Assembly (NCBI RefSeq): GCF_017352135.1
Contig: NZ_CP071454.1
Span: 2,443,001-2,507,000 of the forward strand
Direction of reading: 5' to 3'
Length of the DNA: 64,000 nt
DNA from: Rhizobium lentis
GTDB taxonomy: Bacteria; Pseudomonadota; Alphaproteobacteria; Rhizobiales; Rhizobiaceae
Numbering within the stretch: the first letter of the stretch is position 1; the number at the start of each line of letters is the position of its first letter. The position numbers and the translations under genes are program-made. Under the pieces are notes generated by a model. That model did not search any database and was not told the origin of the DNA. It saw nothing but the letters and a program-made list of their open reading frames with translations. Below, one piece after another: positions 1 to 9,310 of the stretch.

Positions 1-3000
1 CGAAAATTCGCCTGAGGAACAGGAGGAAATCGTCGACGAAGGTGAAGATGACAGGGATGACAAGGAGGCTAAGTACGGTCGAGGTCATCAGGCCGCCGAT
101 CACGACGATTGCCATCGGCTGCCGGAAGCTCGCATCGCCACCGCTGAGACTGAGGGCAACGGGGAGCATGCCGCCTCCCATCGCCATTGTCGTCATCACG
201 ATCGGACGGGCCCGCTTGTGGCAGGCGTCCACCAGCGCGTCGAAGCGCGAAGCGCCCCTGCGCCGCGCCATGATCGCATATTCGACCAGCAGGATGGAAT
301 TCTTCGTCACCACGCCCATCAGCATCAGCAGACCAATGACCACAGGCATGGAGAAACTTGTTCCCGTCAGCACGAGGGGCAGAAGGGCGCCGCCGAGCGA
401 TAGAGGAAGCGCCATGAGAATCGTCAGCGGCTGGAGGAAGTCGTGAAAGAGCAGGACCAATACGGCATAGATGCAGAAGACGCCGACCGCCATGGCAATG
501 CCGAAGCTGTCGAAGAGGTCGGACCGGCGCTCGAGTTCGCCCTGTTCGACAAGCCTCACACCTTGCGGAAGGGTTCGGAATGCAGGCAGGGCCTGGGCCT
601 CGCGGTAAACATCGCCGAGGACGCGACCATTGAGCTCGACTGAGATAGTGATGTTGCGCGACCGGTCAATCCGGCTGATCTCTGACGGACTGCTGCCCAT
701 AGTGATGGCCGTGACCGAGCCCAAGTCGACGCTGCCTCTGCTGCCGGCAACGCGCAGGTTAGCGATGTCTTCGAGCGTCCTGCGGTTGCTCGGATCGAAA
801 CGCACGCGAATATCGAGCTGGCGCTGTGGCAGATTGAGTTTCGCCAGCGCGGAGGAATGATCGCCGCCGGTTGCGACCCGAACAGCCTCGGAGATCGATT
901 CCGCAGTTACACCGAGGGCGGCGGCCCGATCGAGATCTGGAATGATCTGGATTTCGCGGGCCTGAAGCGAAGCGCTTGAGGTCACAGCCCCGATGCCTCG
1001 CAGCGTCCGAAGCTGTTCTTCGAGTGCACCAGCCGCCTTGTCGAGCGCGCCGGCGTCGTCGCTCGCAAGAGTAATATCCAGTCTGGTGCCATTGCCGCCC
1101 GATCCCACCTGAATGCGGGCTCCCGGTAGATTGTCAAGCGCCAGCCGGATATCGTTCTCTATGTCGAGTTGGGTACGGTCCCGTAGGCCGACCTTTTTCA
1201 GGTCGACAATCAAGGATGCGCTCGCGGTATCGATTGTCGTCGTGGAATCGAGGAGGTCACCCGATGAAACCGTTCCGACGGACGAGAAGACATGCGTGAC
1301 GTCCGGCAGATGAGAGATGATGTTCGTTGCCCTCCGGGCGGTCGCGTCCGTTTCTTCGATCGGTGTTCCCGGCTGCAACGTGATGGTAACCTGCGTCTGT
1401 GCGTCGTCCGAGGCCGGCAGGAAACCCGAACTGAGGAGTGGGATGGCCGCCAGCGACAGACCGAGGAAAACAAGGACGCAGACCGTTGTTATCAGGCGAT
1501 GCTGCAGGCAGGATTTCACGAGCGCCATGTAACGCCGCATCACCCACCCCTCCTTGGCCTCCGCGGGATGAATCTTCATCGTGTATGCGGCCATCACCGG
1601 CGTCAGAAGCCGCGCAACCAGGAGTGAGGCAAGGACCGCCACCGACGCCGTCACGCCAAACTGCCGGAAGATGAGGCCCGGAATGCCGCTCATGAACGCC
1701 GTCGGCAGGAAGACGGCGACGAGCGTCAATGTCGTGGCAATGACCGCCAGACCGATTTCGTCAGCCGCCTCGAGCGCCGAGCTCTTCGCCGATTTTCCCG
1801 TCTGCATGTGACGCGAGATGTTTTCGATTTCGACGATTGCGTCGTCGACGAGGATACCGACCACCAGCGATAGCGCCAGCAGCGTCACGGTATTGAGGCT
1901 GAAATCGGCAAGATACATGACGGCGAAGGTCGGAATGATGGATAGCGGCAGCGCAATCGCTGACAGGAATGTTGCGCGCCAATCCCGCAGGAAGAGCCAG
2001 ACCACGACCACCGCCAGGATAGCCCCTTCATAGAGCATCTGCTTGGAGCCGTCATAATTCTCGATGATCGGGCCGACCGTGTTGTAGGCCGTGACGATCT
2101 CGACATTCGGATTGGCCTCGGCGAAGTCCTTTACGGTGGTTTCGATTGCCGCGGCGACAGCCGTGTCGGAAAACCCGTTCGAGCGTTTGATCTCGACGGC
2201 AATCACCGGTTTTCCGTCGAGATAGGCGATCGATGAGCGGTCGGCAAAGCTGTCCGTTACCGTGCCGATTTCGTCAAGCCGCACCAGTGCTCCGCTCGGG
2301 AGCGGGATTGCGAGTGCCTTTAGCTCATCGATCGAGGAAACCGCTCCGGCCGTTCGGATCGTCTGCTTGGTTCCTCCGACATCGCCTCGTCCACCCGACG
2401 TGTCGGTTTGCATGGATCGCAGCGTCGAGGAAATGGTCGCCGCGCCGACATTGAGGGAACTCATCATATGCGGGTCGAGATCGATGTGAACTTCGCGATC
2501 GACGCCGCCGACGCGGCTGACCTGGCCGACGCCTGGAACGGCAAGCAGGGCTTTCGTCATGTCATTGTCGACGAACCAGGAAAGCTCGGTCTGGTCGAGC
2601 CGCGTGGAGCGCAATGCAAATGCGATCAGCGCCGATCCCTGAATCTGCGTTCGCGTCACGCTCGGAGACTGCATCGCGGGGGGAAGGTCGCTGCGGGCAC
2701 TGTCGACGGCGTTTCGCACCTCGTTCAGTGCTTGCTCGCCGTCCTTGCCGATCTGGAAGGACACGCTCATGACGACCGTACCCCCTGTGATCCTTGTGGT
2801 AATGTGGTCGAGGAGACTGAGCGAGGCGATCTTGTCCTCTATCTTGCGGGCGACTTCCGTTTCCAGTTGGGCCGGCGCAGCGCCCTCAAGGGTGGCGTGG
2901 ATCTGAACTGTTGGAAGATCCATGTCCGGAAAGTTCTGAACCGAGAGCCGCTCGAAGGCAATGAGCCCGCCCGCAGTCAAGAGGATGAATAGGAGGGCGG

Positions 3001-3040
3001 CGGGAACAGGGTTGCGGATGGACCACGCGGAGATATTCAT
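1..3040 (-). CDS. RND-family efflux pump, inner-membrane transporter (3' end cut by window edge)
   Basis: This is an AcrB-like proton-driven exporter that takes substrates from the periplasm or inner membrane and passes them to an outer-membrane channel. About 1013 codons are present with no stop, so the C-terminus lies outside the window; RND pumps are usually 1020-1050 residues, so little is missing. The N-terminus reads MNISAWSIRNPVPAALLFIL, a typical first membrane helix. The TM4 motif GILVDDAIVEIENI carries the proton-relay Asp pair at residues 399-400. The ATG overlaps the stop of the upstream adaptor gene as ATGA, so the two are translationally coupled. No outer-membrane TolC-type gene is visible here. 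The substrate is not predictable from the sequence. Confidence 0.93.
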   Translation of the reverse strand, partial: MNISAWSIRNPVPAALLFILLTAGGLIAFERLSVQNFPDMDLPTVQIHATLEGAAPAQLETEVARKIEDKIASLSLLDHITTRITGGTVVMSVSFQIGKDGEQALNEVRNAVDSARSDLPPAMQSPSVTRTQIQGSALIAFALRSTRLDQTELSWFVDNDMTKALLAVPGVGQVSRVGGVDREVHIDLDPHMMSSLNVGAATISSTLRSMQTDTSGGRGDVGGTKQTIRTAGAVSSIDELKALAIPLPSGALVRLDEIGTVTDSFADRSSIAYLDGKPVIAVEIKRSNGFSDTAVAAAIETTVKDFAEANPNVEIVTAYNTVGPIIENYDGSKQMLYEGAILAVVVVWLFLRDWRATFLSAIALPLSIIPTFAVMYLADFSLNTVTLLALSLVVGILVDDAIVEIENISRHMQTGKSAKSSALEAADEIGLAVIATTLTLVAVFLPTAFMSGIPGLIFRQFGVTASVAVLASLLVARLLTPVMAAYTMKIHPAEAKEGWVMRRYMALVKSCLQHRLITTVCVLVFLGLSLAAIPLLSSGFLPASDDAQTQVTITLQPGTPIEETDATARRATNIISHLPDVTHVFSSVGTVSSGDLLDSTTTIDTASASLIVDLKKVGLRDRTQLDIENDIRLALDNLPGARIQVGSGGNGTRLDITLASDDAGALDKAAGALEEQLRTLRGIGAVTSSASLQAREIQIIPDLDRAAALGVTAESISEAVRVATGGDHSSALAKLNLPQRQLDIRVRFDPSNRRTLEDIANLRVAGSRGSVDLGSVTAITMGSSPSEISRIDRSRNITISVELNGRVLGDVYREAQALPAFRTLPQGVRLVEQGELERRSDLFDSFGIAMAVGVFCIYAVLVLLFHDFLQPLTILMALPLSLGGALLPLVLTGTSFSMPVVIGLLMLMGVVTKNSILLVEYAIMARRRGASRFDALVDACHKRARPIVMTTMAMGGGMLPVALSLSGGDASFRQPMAIVVIGGLMTSTVLSLLVIPVIFTFVDDFLLFLRRIF

Positions 3041-4104
3041 CGCGCTTCTCCTTCCACGCGCACGAGGGCCCCGTCCGAAAGGAAGGCGCCGCCGGTCCTC
3101 ACGACCATTGCCGAGCGCGTGAGGCCGGAGATTATCTCCACTTCGCCGTCGTTGCGGCGGCCGGTTTCGACGCGGATGCGCCTGACGCGCTCTTCGGCGT
3201 CCATGGTGAAGACGTAGTTGATGCCGTCGCGCACAACGAGCGCAGTCTCTGGCACCGTCAGAGCAGGTGCGATCCCGAGCTTAATCCGCCCGCTCGCATA
3301 GAAGCCGACCGGCGCACGAGAGTCCGCCGATAGCGAGACGTAAACGAGCGTTCTGCCTGTATCGGTGCTGACGGTCGGCGCGACGAGGCGAACCGTCCCC
3401 CTCAGCTGCTGGCCGCGAGGCCCCTCGATCGTTGTCGTCATGCCTTCCTCGATAAGGGGGCGGTAGCGCGCCGACACCTCGGCCTGCCACTCGACGCGCT
3501 GTTGGCGCACGAGGCGAAACAGCTCCGTGCCTGACGTGACAACGGCGCCGAGCTGGGCGGAACGTGAGGTGATGAGGCCATCGTCGACCGCCACGATCGT
3601 TGTCTGCGAGAGCTTGATCTTCTGACTCTCGACCAGAGCCTGCGCGGATTGGACACTCGCCATCGCCGTTTGCTCGGCGCTGAGATATTCGATGATCTTC
3701 TCATCGGAGAGAACGCCGCTGTCTTTCATTTTCCGGGCGCGCTCGGCATTGGCCTCGGCCTTCGCAAGATCGGCCTTGGCGGTCGCCAAAAGGGCTTCCT
3801 CCTTTCGCAGGTCGGCGCGCACGGTGTCGTCGGCCAGCTGAGCGAGCGCCTGACCCTTCGTCACGACAGACCCGACATCGACGAATACATCGGTGATGCG
3901 CAGACCGCTGATTTCAGCAGCGCTGATCGCCTCGTGCCAGGGCTTCAGCCAGCCGCCGGCGAGAACCGTTTCTGGCCATTCTCGTTCCGCGAGCGCTTCG
4001 ACGGTCACGGTAAGTGCGCCGCGCTCTTGCGCGAATGTCGCTCCTTGGCCGGCAAACAACCCGTAGAGAACCAGGCCGATGGCCAAGGGATGACGATGCG
4101 TCAA
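3037..4104 (-). CDS. RND efflux periplasmic adaptor (HlyD/AcrA family)
   Basis: Membrane-fusion protein that bridges the inner-membrane pump to the outer-membrane channel. The 355-residue protein opens with a signal peptide (hydrophobic stretch about residues 8-24, ending near FAQ). A biotinyl-lipoyl half with GSVVTKGQALAQL comes next, followed by an alpha-helical hairpin rich in Ala, Lys and Glu (about residues 95-160), the second lipoyl half, and beta-barrel domains. It is the first gene of the efflux pair and its TGA overlaps the pump ATG. There is no regulator next to it; the divergent gene is a protease. Family assignment is firm, substrate unknown. Confidence 0.92.
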   Translation of the reverse strand: MTHRHPLAIGLVLYGLFAGQGATFAQERGALTVTVEALAEREWPETVLAGGWLKPWHEAISAAEISGLRITDVFVDVGSVVTKGQALAQLADDTVRADLRKEEALLATAKADLAKAEANAERARKMKDSGVLSDEKIIEYLSAEQTAMASVQSAQALVESQKIKLSQTTIVAVDDGLITSRSAQLGAVVTSGTELFRLVRQQRVEWQAEVSARYRPLIEEGMTTTIEGPRGQQLRGTVRLVAPTVSTDTGRTLVYVSLSADSRAPVGFYASGRIKLGIAPALTVPETALVVRDGINYVFTMDAEERVRRIRVETGRRNDGEVEIISGLTRSAMVVRTGGAFLSDGALVRVEGEAR

Positions 4105-4697
4105 CGCGGAATCCTTTCATGGTGTGGTCGCAGCGGATACGAAAATTGTGCCCGCACGGGCGCTGGCGGGCGCGGCCGTCGTCGCCGCCGGTCGCACGGC
4201 TGTTGGCGCCGCCTTTTGTCAGCCCGGATGTAGCGGATCGACCGCTCTGTGCGGTCAAAGATCGGCAAAGTTCGGTTAAGTTAGATTAAGCCGGCCGGCA
4301 GATTTATGTATGCGGCGAAGCGCGATGAGACGCTCGTTTACGGCGGCCAGCCTTAACAAATCAAAACATAACTCGTGATGACAAGACAGGCTGCATTGAA
4401 GATGATCCGGCCACATCGCCTTGGTTCGCGATCCGGTTCAGTTTCGAGGTGGAACGACGTCAGATGGAAGTCACAGCACAACATCCTCTAAAAACGGGCA
4501 TCGACTTCGCGCGTGCTGGTCAGGATGGCCGGCTTTGTAACAAAGCGGGCGATTAGAGCGATCACTGCACCTTTGATATGGGCCTCGTGAGCAGCCGCTC
4601 TTGGGCAATGGCACGCCGTTGCTTGCGGCAAGCCGAGGCCTGCCCGCATGCAACTCAGCCGCCGGAGCGTCGGCCGCGAAAATTAACGGATAGATAC
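4105..4697. other. Divergent intergenic region between efflux operon and protease gene
   Basis: About 590 bp with no convincing gene. It must hold the promoters of the efflux operon (minus) and, probably, the protease (plus). It includes an AT-richer stretch near 4270-4390 and small hairpins such as CCGGCCGG near 4292. The protease frame stays open back to an ATG at 4578, so part of this region could be translated if that earlier start is used. I see no recognisable operator. Confidence 0.5.
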
Positions 4698-6137
4698 ATG
4701 GTTCTTTCGCTTGCTCAACGAACGCGGGACAATCGGTCACGGGAGCGCAGTTTTGCGTCACTGCACAACCATGCTGTCGCGCGATTGGCCGTTACGATGA
4801 GCATTGTCACAAGCTCTGCAGTCGCCGCTCTTGCGTTCCTGCCGGTGAAGAGCGATGCGCCAGACGAACGCCACGGCACAGGATCGGCCGAAGGGGGTGC
4901 GGCCTACCGCGAGCTCGCACTCTTCGGAGAGGTCCTCGAGCAGGTGCGAAACCGGCATGTCGACGCACCCAAGGATGCGCAACTCATCCGCGCCGCCATC
5001 GACGGCATGTTTACGACGCTTGACGCGCATTCCTCGTATCTCCCACCGGAACGTTTCGACGAGATACGTCGGCAGGATGCTGGCAGTTTTGACGGCCTGG
5101 GGATCGAAGCGACGGTAGAAGACGGCGTGGTCAAGGTTACCGCGCTGATCGAAGACAGCCCGGCCGGGCGAGCAGGGATCAGGGCGAATGACCGGATCGT
5201 CGAGGTTGACGGCAAACCCATATCCGGACAGACGCTGGAACAGATGCCGGCGTTATTTCTCGGCGAAGTGGGCAGCACCGCAGAGCTGGCGATTCTTCGC
5301 GAAGGCGTGGCCAGCCCTATCAAACTGAAGCTCAGGCGCGAGATCATAACCTTGGGAATACCGCGCCTGACTTTCGAGCAGGCCGTTCCTGTCATCAGGC
5401 TGGCGTCTTTTTCCGAACAGACCCAAGAGGGCATGGAGCGAGTGATTCGCGCGGCCGTTGACGGCGCGGGGAGGCCGCCTGCAGGCATCATCCTGGACCT
5501 GCGCAACAACGGCGGCGGTCCCCTCGATCAGGCAAGGCGAGTTGCCGACGCTTTTCTGGCCCGGGGAGCAATCTTCTATTCCCGCGGACGAGATGAACGG
5601 ATGAGCCGCTATGCGGCACATCCAGATGCAGTCGACGCGCTCATCGCCGCGGTGCCCGTCATCGTCCTTGTCAATGGCGGCACGGCCTCTGCCGCAGAGA
5701 TCGTTGCAGGCGCCCTTCAGGATCGCAGCCGGGCAACTCTCGTTGGCACCCGGACATTCGGCAAGGGCGTCGTTCAGACCGTGATCGCGCTCGGCGAGCA
5801 TGCTGGAATGAGCCTCACGACCGCGCGCGTCTACACGCCGTCGAACCGGTCTATCCAGGCGTTGGGAATCGAGCCGGATATCGAGGTGGTGCAGGCGGTA
5901 CCCGAAGCCTATGCGGGCAAAGCCACTGTTGCCGGTGAAGCTGGGCTAGCGCGGCATTTGCGGGGTGAGCAGGGGGAGGCGACCTTCACCTCTTCGATCT
6001 ATGTCCCTGCCGCTCACGCCGATGATGAACAGCTGCAATATGCGATAAAGCTCATATTGGGACAAGTTCATCACGCGGCTTATCCGGCCGATATCGAAAA
6101 CGATCAGGCTCGACCCCTGCAAGTGCAGCTTCGCTGA
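4698..6137 (+). CDS. S41-family C-terminal processing peptidase (CtpA-like)
   Basis: Periplasmic serine protease of the CtpA/Prc type, which trims or degrades envelope proteins from their C-termini. From this start it has 479 residues: an N-terminal membrane or signal segment (about residues 30-50), a PDZ domain around FDGLGIEATVEDG and PAGRAGIRANDRIVEVDGKP, and a protease core with LRNNGGGPLDQA. Ser331 sits in the motif GGTASAAEIVAGAL and the general-base Lys356 in GTRTFGKGVVQ, so the Ser-Lys dyad is intact. The start is uncertain: in-frame ATGs exist at 4578, 4698 and 4797. 4698 gives a basic N-region before the hydrophobic stretch, while 4797 would leave a very short signal. The C-terminal 80 residues beyond the core are not a known domain to me. 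Confidence 0.88.
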   Translation: MVLSLAQRTRDNRSRERSFASLHNHAVARLAVTMSIVTSSAVAALAFLPVKSDAPDERHGTGSAEGGAAYRELALFGEVLEQVRNRHVDAPKDAQLIRAAIDGMFTTLDAHSSYLPPERFDEIRRQDAGSFDGLGIEATVEDGVVKVTALIEDSPAGRAGIRANDRIVEVDGKPISGQTLEQMPALFLGEVGSTAELAILREGVASPIKLKLRREIITLGIPRLTFEQAVPVIRLASFSEQTQEGMERVIRAAVDGAGRPPAGIILDLRNNGGGPLDQARRVADAFLARGAIFYSRGRDERMSRYAAHPDAVDALIAAVPVIVLVNGGTASAAEIVAGALQDRSRATLVGTRTFGKGVVQTVIALGEHAGMSLTTARVYTPSNRSIQALGIEPDIEVVQAVPEAYAGKATVAGEAGLARHLRGEQGEATFTSSIYVPAAHADDEQLQYAIKLILGQVHHAAYPADIENDQARPLQVQLR

Positions 6138-6234
6138 TCTCCCGAAGATCTCTGCACCGGGGACCAGGGGGACCGTCACGAAAATAACCCATCCGCATGC
6201 CTGGAAAAGACCCGTCAGGGGAAAGGAAATCTCC

Positions 6235-6609
6235 ATGTTTGCCACGCGCCCGCTGCGAATCCGTTCTGTTCGAGCATCGCTTATCCCATTGATCGCCACG
6301 CTGGCCGCTCTGTCCCCCGAGCCCGCCGAAGCCGACGAGCCTCTGGCCCGCGTCATCGCTGACGGCAGGCCATGGGAAATGTTCGTCGTGAAGCGGCGGG
6401 CTTCCAACATTCTCGTATTCCGGCCGGATGGCGGCGGCACTATCAGCGATAGCTTGGCGAGCATCCATCCGACATGGAGAGCTGTCCCTGATGGGATTTG
6501 TATTACGCCCAAACCTGGCGATGCTGAAAGGTGCCTTGATTTGGCCCGGACGAAAGACGGTATTGCTGCATCGCAGAACGGCAGGATGGTTTGGGTGCTG
6601 AAGCGATGA
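6235..6609 (+). CDS. Small exported hypothetical protein
   Basis: A 124-residue protein of unknown function. It starts with a basic stretch and a hydrophobic segment (about residues 14-27) ending in EPAEADE, which fits a Sec signal peptide with cleavage after Ala. The mature part is about 90 residues and holds two cysteines (in GICITP and ERCLDL), which could form a disulphide in the periplasm. The start is supported by AAAGGAAA just upstream of the ATG. It follows the protease by about 100 bp on the same strand and could be co-transcribed with it. No family recognised. Confidence 0.68.
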   Translation: MFATRPLRIRSVRASLIPLIATLAALSPEPAEADEPLARVIADGRPWEMFVVKRRASNILVFRPDGGGTISDSLASIHPTWRAVPDGICITPKPGDAERCLDLARTKDGIAASQNGRMVWVLKR

Positions 6610-6674
6610 TGCTGGTGCCAAAGCTGACCGTCGCAACGCTGAGCCTGTCGCGCTCGCAACAGGCCGTTTGCTGG

Positions 6675-7055
6675 TTAACCGATGCTTCGCAGGATGACCG
6701 ACTGCGAACTGGAAAAGCTGCCTAACGTGACGATGGCGATATAGCACCACTGCAGCATTGTGAGTGCTGCAGCTGTGTAAGAAAGCAGATAGCCCGCGGT
6801 GACGCGGCGCCTCTCGCGGGCTCGCCACCGGCGCGCTGCCATGGCGGCAAGACAGGCTGGAAGAGAGAGTGCGGAAAGAACGGCATATTGTGTCGAGGTG
6901 CCGCCGATGAGCATCAGCACAAGGGCGCAAAGGCCGAAATTGATCATCGCTGTCACAACAATCGGGAAATAGGGCCGGGCTGCCGGTGTCGGGGGCAACT
7001 TGGCCCTGCGGCGTATGGACGGAATATCGCGCGGCAATCTCGGGGTCATCGTCAT
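6675..7055 (-). CDS. Small membrane protein, unknown function
   Basis: A 126-residue protein predicted to sit in the inner membrane: a basic, proline-rich N-terminus of about 35 residues, then hydrophobic segments around YFPIVVTAMINFGLCALVLM, YAVLSALSLPACLAAMAA and SYTAAALTMLQWCYIAIVTL, separated by an Arg-rich loop (ARRWRARERRR) that should face the cytoplasm. I chose the ATG at 7055 because AGGAAGC precedes it; a GTG at 7085 would add ten residues but has no ribosome-binding site. It is isolated from its neighbours. No homologous family recognised. Confidence 0.6.
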   Translation of the reverse strand: MTMTPRLPRDIPSIRRRAKLPPTPAARPYFPIVVTAMINFGLCALVLMLIGGTSTQYAVLSALSLPACLAAMAARRWRARERRRVTAGYLLSYTAAALTMLQWCYIAIVTLGSFSSSQSVILRSIG

Positions 7056-7183
7056 GCTTCCTGTGAGCAGAAGCGACTGAGACACAGGCCGTCGTAAAGA
7101 TGGATCAATTTATGTTAAGAGATATCGCGCACAACGGAACAATTCCGGCCTGGTTTGACTAAATCCGCGTCCCATGCGGGCGC

Positions 7184-7777
7184 TCACACGGACGTCTTCA
7201 GAAGGCCTGCAGCCAAAGCGTCGAAGGCCTCGACGGCTTTCGGCAGCACATCCTGCGGCTCGTTGCTGGCCGCGATCCAGAGGGCGGCATTGAGCGCAGC
7301 ACCGTTGACCAGCCGGGCGGCCGCTTCCGGGTCGACCGGCTTGAGGACACCCTGCGCGACAAGGCGCTCTATTGTCTGCCTGGTTACCTGAAGGCAACTG
7401 CTCTGGCTCGGCCATTGTGAAGGGTCACCCAACACCGCAGGTCCGTCGAGCAGAACGATGCGCTGGACCTCCGGATCGAGCGCCATCTCGATATAAGCCG
7501 CGCCCTCGGCGAGCAGGCCCTGCCAATCGTCGCCCGCACGGGCGCCGATCTCCTGGGCGCGCGATGCCATTTCCGTGTCGATCTGGTCGACAACGGCCGC
7601 AAGCAGCCCGCGCTTATCTCCGAAGTTGTGGTAGAGCGCTCCCCGCGTCAGGCCAGCTTCAGCGGTCAGCTCGTCCATCGAGGCGGCCGCGTATCCCTTC
7701 TCGGCGAAGGCCTTTCGGGCGGCCGCGATCAGCTTCACACGATTTTCCTCCATCGTCTCACCGCGTCGTTTTGCCAT
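7184..7777 (-). CDS. TetR/AcrR-family transcriptional repressor
   Basis: A 197-residue TetR-type regulator. The N-terminal helix-turn-helix spans about residues 25-60, with the family signature GYAAASMDELTAEAGLTRGA followed by LYHNFGDKRGLL. The C-terminal ligand domain is all-helical. The start at 7777 is preferred over the ATG at 7795 because GGAG lies eight bases upstream of it and because it keeps the first operator copy outside the coding region. It is divergent from a RidA-family gene. Three copies of one 17-bp inverted repeat lie between them (7794-7861), so it very likely represses itself and the RidA gene. Ligand unknown. Confidence 0.93.
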   Translation of the reverse strand: MAKRRGETMEENRVKLIAAARKAFAEKGYAAASMDELTAEAGLTRGALYHNFGDKRGLLAAVVDQIDTEMASRAQEIGARAGDDWQGLLAEGAAYIEMALDPEVQRIVLLDGPAVLGDPSQWPSQSSCLQVTRQTIERLVAQGVLKPVDPEAAARLVNGAALNAALWIAASNEPQDVLPKAVEAFDALAAGLLKTSV

Positions 7778-7793
7778 CTCGGGCTCCAATCTC

Positions 7794-7810
7794 ACATACG
7801 TTCCGTATAT
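7794..7810. promoter_or_regulatory. TetR operator copy 1
   Basis: Inverted repeat ACATAC-GTTCC-GTATAT: 6-bp arms with a 5-bp spacer, one mismatch between arms. It is the copy closest to the tetR coding start and would block its transcription or translation initiation region. It has the same arm-spacer-arm geometry as the next two copies. Role is inferred from position. Confidence 0.7.
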
Positions 7811-7817
7811 AAACTTG

Positions 7818-7834
7818 ACATACGGCGCGTATGT
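7818..7834. promoter_or_regulatory. TetR operator copy 2
   Basis: Perfect inverted repeat ACATAC-GGCGC-GTATGT, 17 bp, centred 24 bp from the centre of copy 1. It lies in the middle of the divergent tetR/ridA promoter region. Binding by the adjacent TetR protein is inferred. Confidence 0.78.
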
Positions 7835-7844
7835 ATCCTATTTT

Positions 7845-7861
7845 ATATACGCGCCGTATAT
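7845..7861. promoter_or_regulatory. TetR operator copy 3
   Basis: Perfect inverted repeat ATATAC-GCGCC-GTATAT, 17 bp, 27 bp downstream of copy 2 and about 85 bp before the RidA start. It would overlap or follow the RidA-gene promoter. Binding by the adjacent TetR protein is inferred. Confidence 0.78.
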
Positions 7862-7946
7862 CAGATGGCGCGGCAGTTTGTGAAGCGCCGTATTGGCCCT
7901 GCCGCGCTTATTGGCTCCAATCAACGATCAGAAAGCGAGATCGACA

Positions 7947-8345
7947 ATGACCCGACGCGAAGCAATCTTTCCGGCAGACAGGCATGCTCTTTACGAGAAG
8001 CATCGCTATTCGGCCGCCATCCGAACCGGCGACCTTCTGTTCGTCTCCGGCCAGGTCGGCAGCCGTTCCGATGGGACGCCTGAACCGGACTTCCAACGCC
8101 AGGTCCGACTGGCTTTCGAAAACCTCAAGGCGACGCTGGATGCTGCCGGCTGCACCTTTGACGACATAGTGGATGTGACGACGTTCCACACCGACCCCGA
8201 GAACCAGTTTGAAACCTTGATGGCCGTCAAGCAGGAGATTTTCGGCAAGCCGCCCTATCCGAATTGGACCGCGGTCGGCGTAAACTGGCTGGCAGGCTTC
8301 GATTTCGAGATCAAGGTCATCGCCCGCATCCCTTCGAACGCCTGA
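7947..8345 (+). CDS. RidA/YjgF/UK114-family protein
   Basis: A 132-residue Rid-family protein. Archetypal RidA is a trimeric deaminase that hydrolyses reactive enamine/imine intermediates. Family features seen are RTGDLLFVSGQVGS near the N-terminus, AGCTFDDIVDVTTFHTDPEN in the middle, YPNWTAVGVNWL, and the closing FEIKVIARIP, whose Arg matches the substrate-carboxylate-binding Arg of active members. The ATG at 7947 is preferred because upstream sequence in the same frame is not Rid-like. Divergent from tetR with three shared operators, so expression is probably inducible. That, with the weaker match in the PNWT segment, suggests a specialised Rid subgroup rather than the housekeeping RidA. 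Confidence 0.9.
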   Translation: MTRREAIFPADRHALYEKHRYSAAIRTGDLLFVSGQVGSRSDGTPEPDFQRQVRLAFENLKATLDAAGCTFDDIVDVTTFHTDPENQFETLMAVKQEIFGKPPYPNWTAVGVNWLAGFDFEIKVIARIPSNA

Positions 8346-8371
8346 TTCCAGCGTGTTCCCCTTGCTCTGCG

Positions 8372-9310
8372 TCAGTGAGCGAAGAGCTCGGGCATGATCA
8401 GGCGCGCGCCATCACGCAGCCTTACCGCTTCTTGCTCGTCGATAAAGCGGTAAGGCCAACGTAGCCTGGTGGTGATCGGACCCCAGTTGCCGATCGCCGC
8501 GAGCAGTTTGTCGAGCGCTGCGTTTGAATAGCCGTGGTCACGGCGAAACGGGACGATGTAATCATCCATAAAGGCGCAGATGCGCCTTTCGATCTCGAGC
8601 GCCGCGTCGATATCCCTGTGCATCAGCTCGGTCCAGGCTTGGGCGCCACGGGGATCAAGACAAGCAACATTCGAAAACGCCCCGGCGGCAACGCCCTGCT
8701 TCATGCCGGTGGCGAGATGGTGGCCGGGAATGAACAGCGAAAATTCGGAAAGATGCGCTCGTGCCTGCGCATACCAGGCATCGTCTCCATCGGCGATCTT
8801 CATCCCGACCACGGACGGGCAGGGACCGCAAACCTCACCGAGCTCGGTTGGCGACAGGACACGTTTCGCATGCGGAGGATTGTAGAGAACGAGCGGGATT
8901 CCCTCGGCCACTTCCGACGCCCGTTTGAGGAAATCGGTGGCTTCGGGATTGGTAAGCGGCCACCAGTCGGGAAGGATCACCTGGATCGCCAATGGCTTAT
9001 GAACGGTAGCGCGGCGCAGGCGATCGAGCATGATGATCGGATCGGGCTGGCAGGCGCCGATAACGAAGGCCATGTCGGCCGCGCGGCAACGCCACGCCAG
9101 CACCTCCTGAATTCGCTCGTACTCCGCTTCCGTCTGGTTGTGGAATTCTCCCGCCGTGCCGTTCGAATAGATGCCGTCGACCTTGGCGGCGATCAATATG
9201 TCGATTTCCTCGCCGAGCTTTTCGAAATCGATGCTGTCGTCTTCGCGGATCGGTAAGAGCAGGCTTGCCCAGTTGCCGGCGATCGGGTGACGGCGGGGTG
9301 TGTTGCTCAT
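8372..9310 (-). CDS. DapA-family class I aldolase/lyase (first of two)
   Basis: A 312-residue (beta/alpha)8 enzyme of the dihydrodipicolinate synthase / N-acetylneuraminate lyase superfamily, which forms or splits C-C bonds of 2-keto acids through a Schiff base. Visible landmarks are the carboxylate-binding loop SNGTAGE (residues 49-55), Tyr143 in PLVLYNPP and the Schiff-base Lys171 in VVGMKIADG, so the catalytic set is complete. It is the last gene of the ABC-importer operon; its ATG region overlaps the stop of the upstream ATPase. True lysine-pathway DapA is unlikely in this context. A catabolic step on the imported compound is inferred. It differs clearly from the second family member at 11297-12214. 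Confidence 0.88.
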   Translation of the reverse strand: MSNTPRRHPIAGNWASLLLPIREDDSIDFEKLGEEIDILIAAKVDGIYSNGTAGEFHNQTEAEYERIQEVLAWRCRAADMAFVIGACQPDPIIMLDRLRRATVHKPLAIQVILPDWWPLTNPEATDFLKRASEVAEGIPLVLYNPPHAKRVLSPTELGEVCGPCPSVVGMKIADGDDAWYAQARAHLSEFSLFIPGHHLATGMKQGVAAGAFSNVACLDPRGAQAWTELMHRDIDAALEIERRICAFMDDYIVPFRRDHGYSNAALDKLLAAIGNWGPITTRLRWPYRFIDEQEAVRLRDGARLIMPELFAH

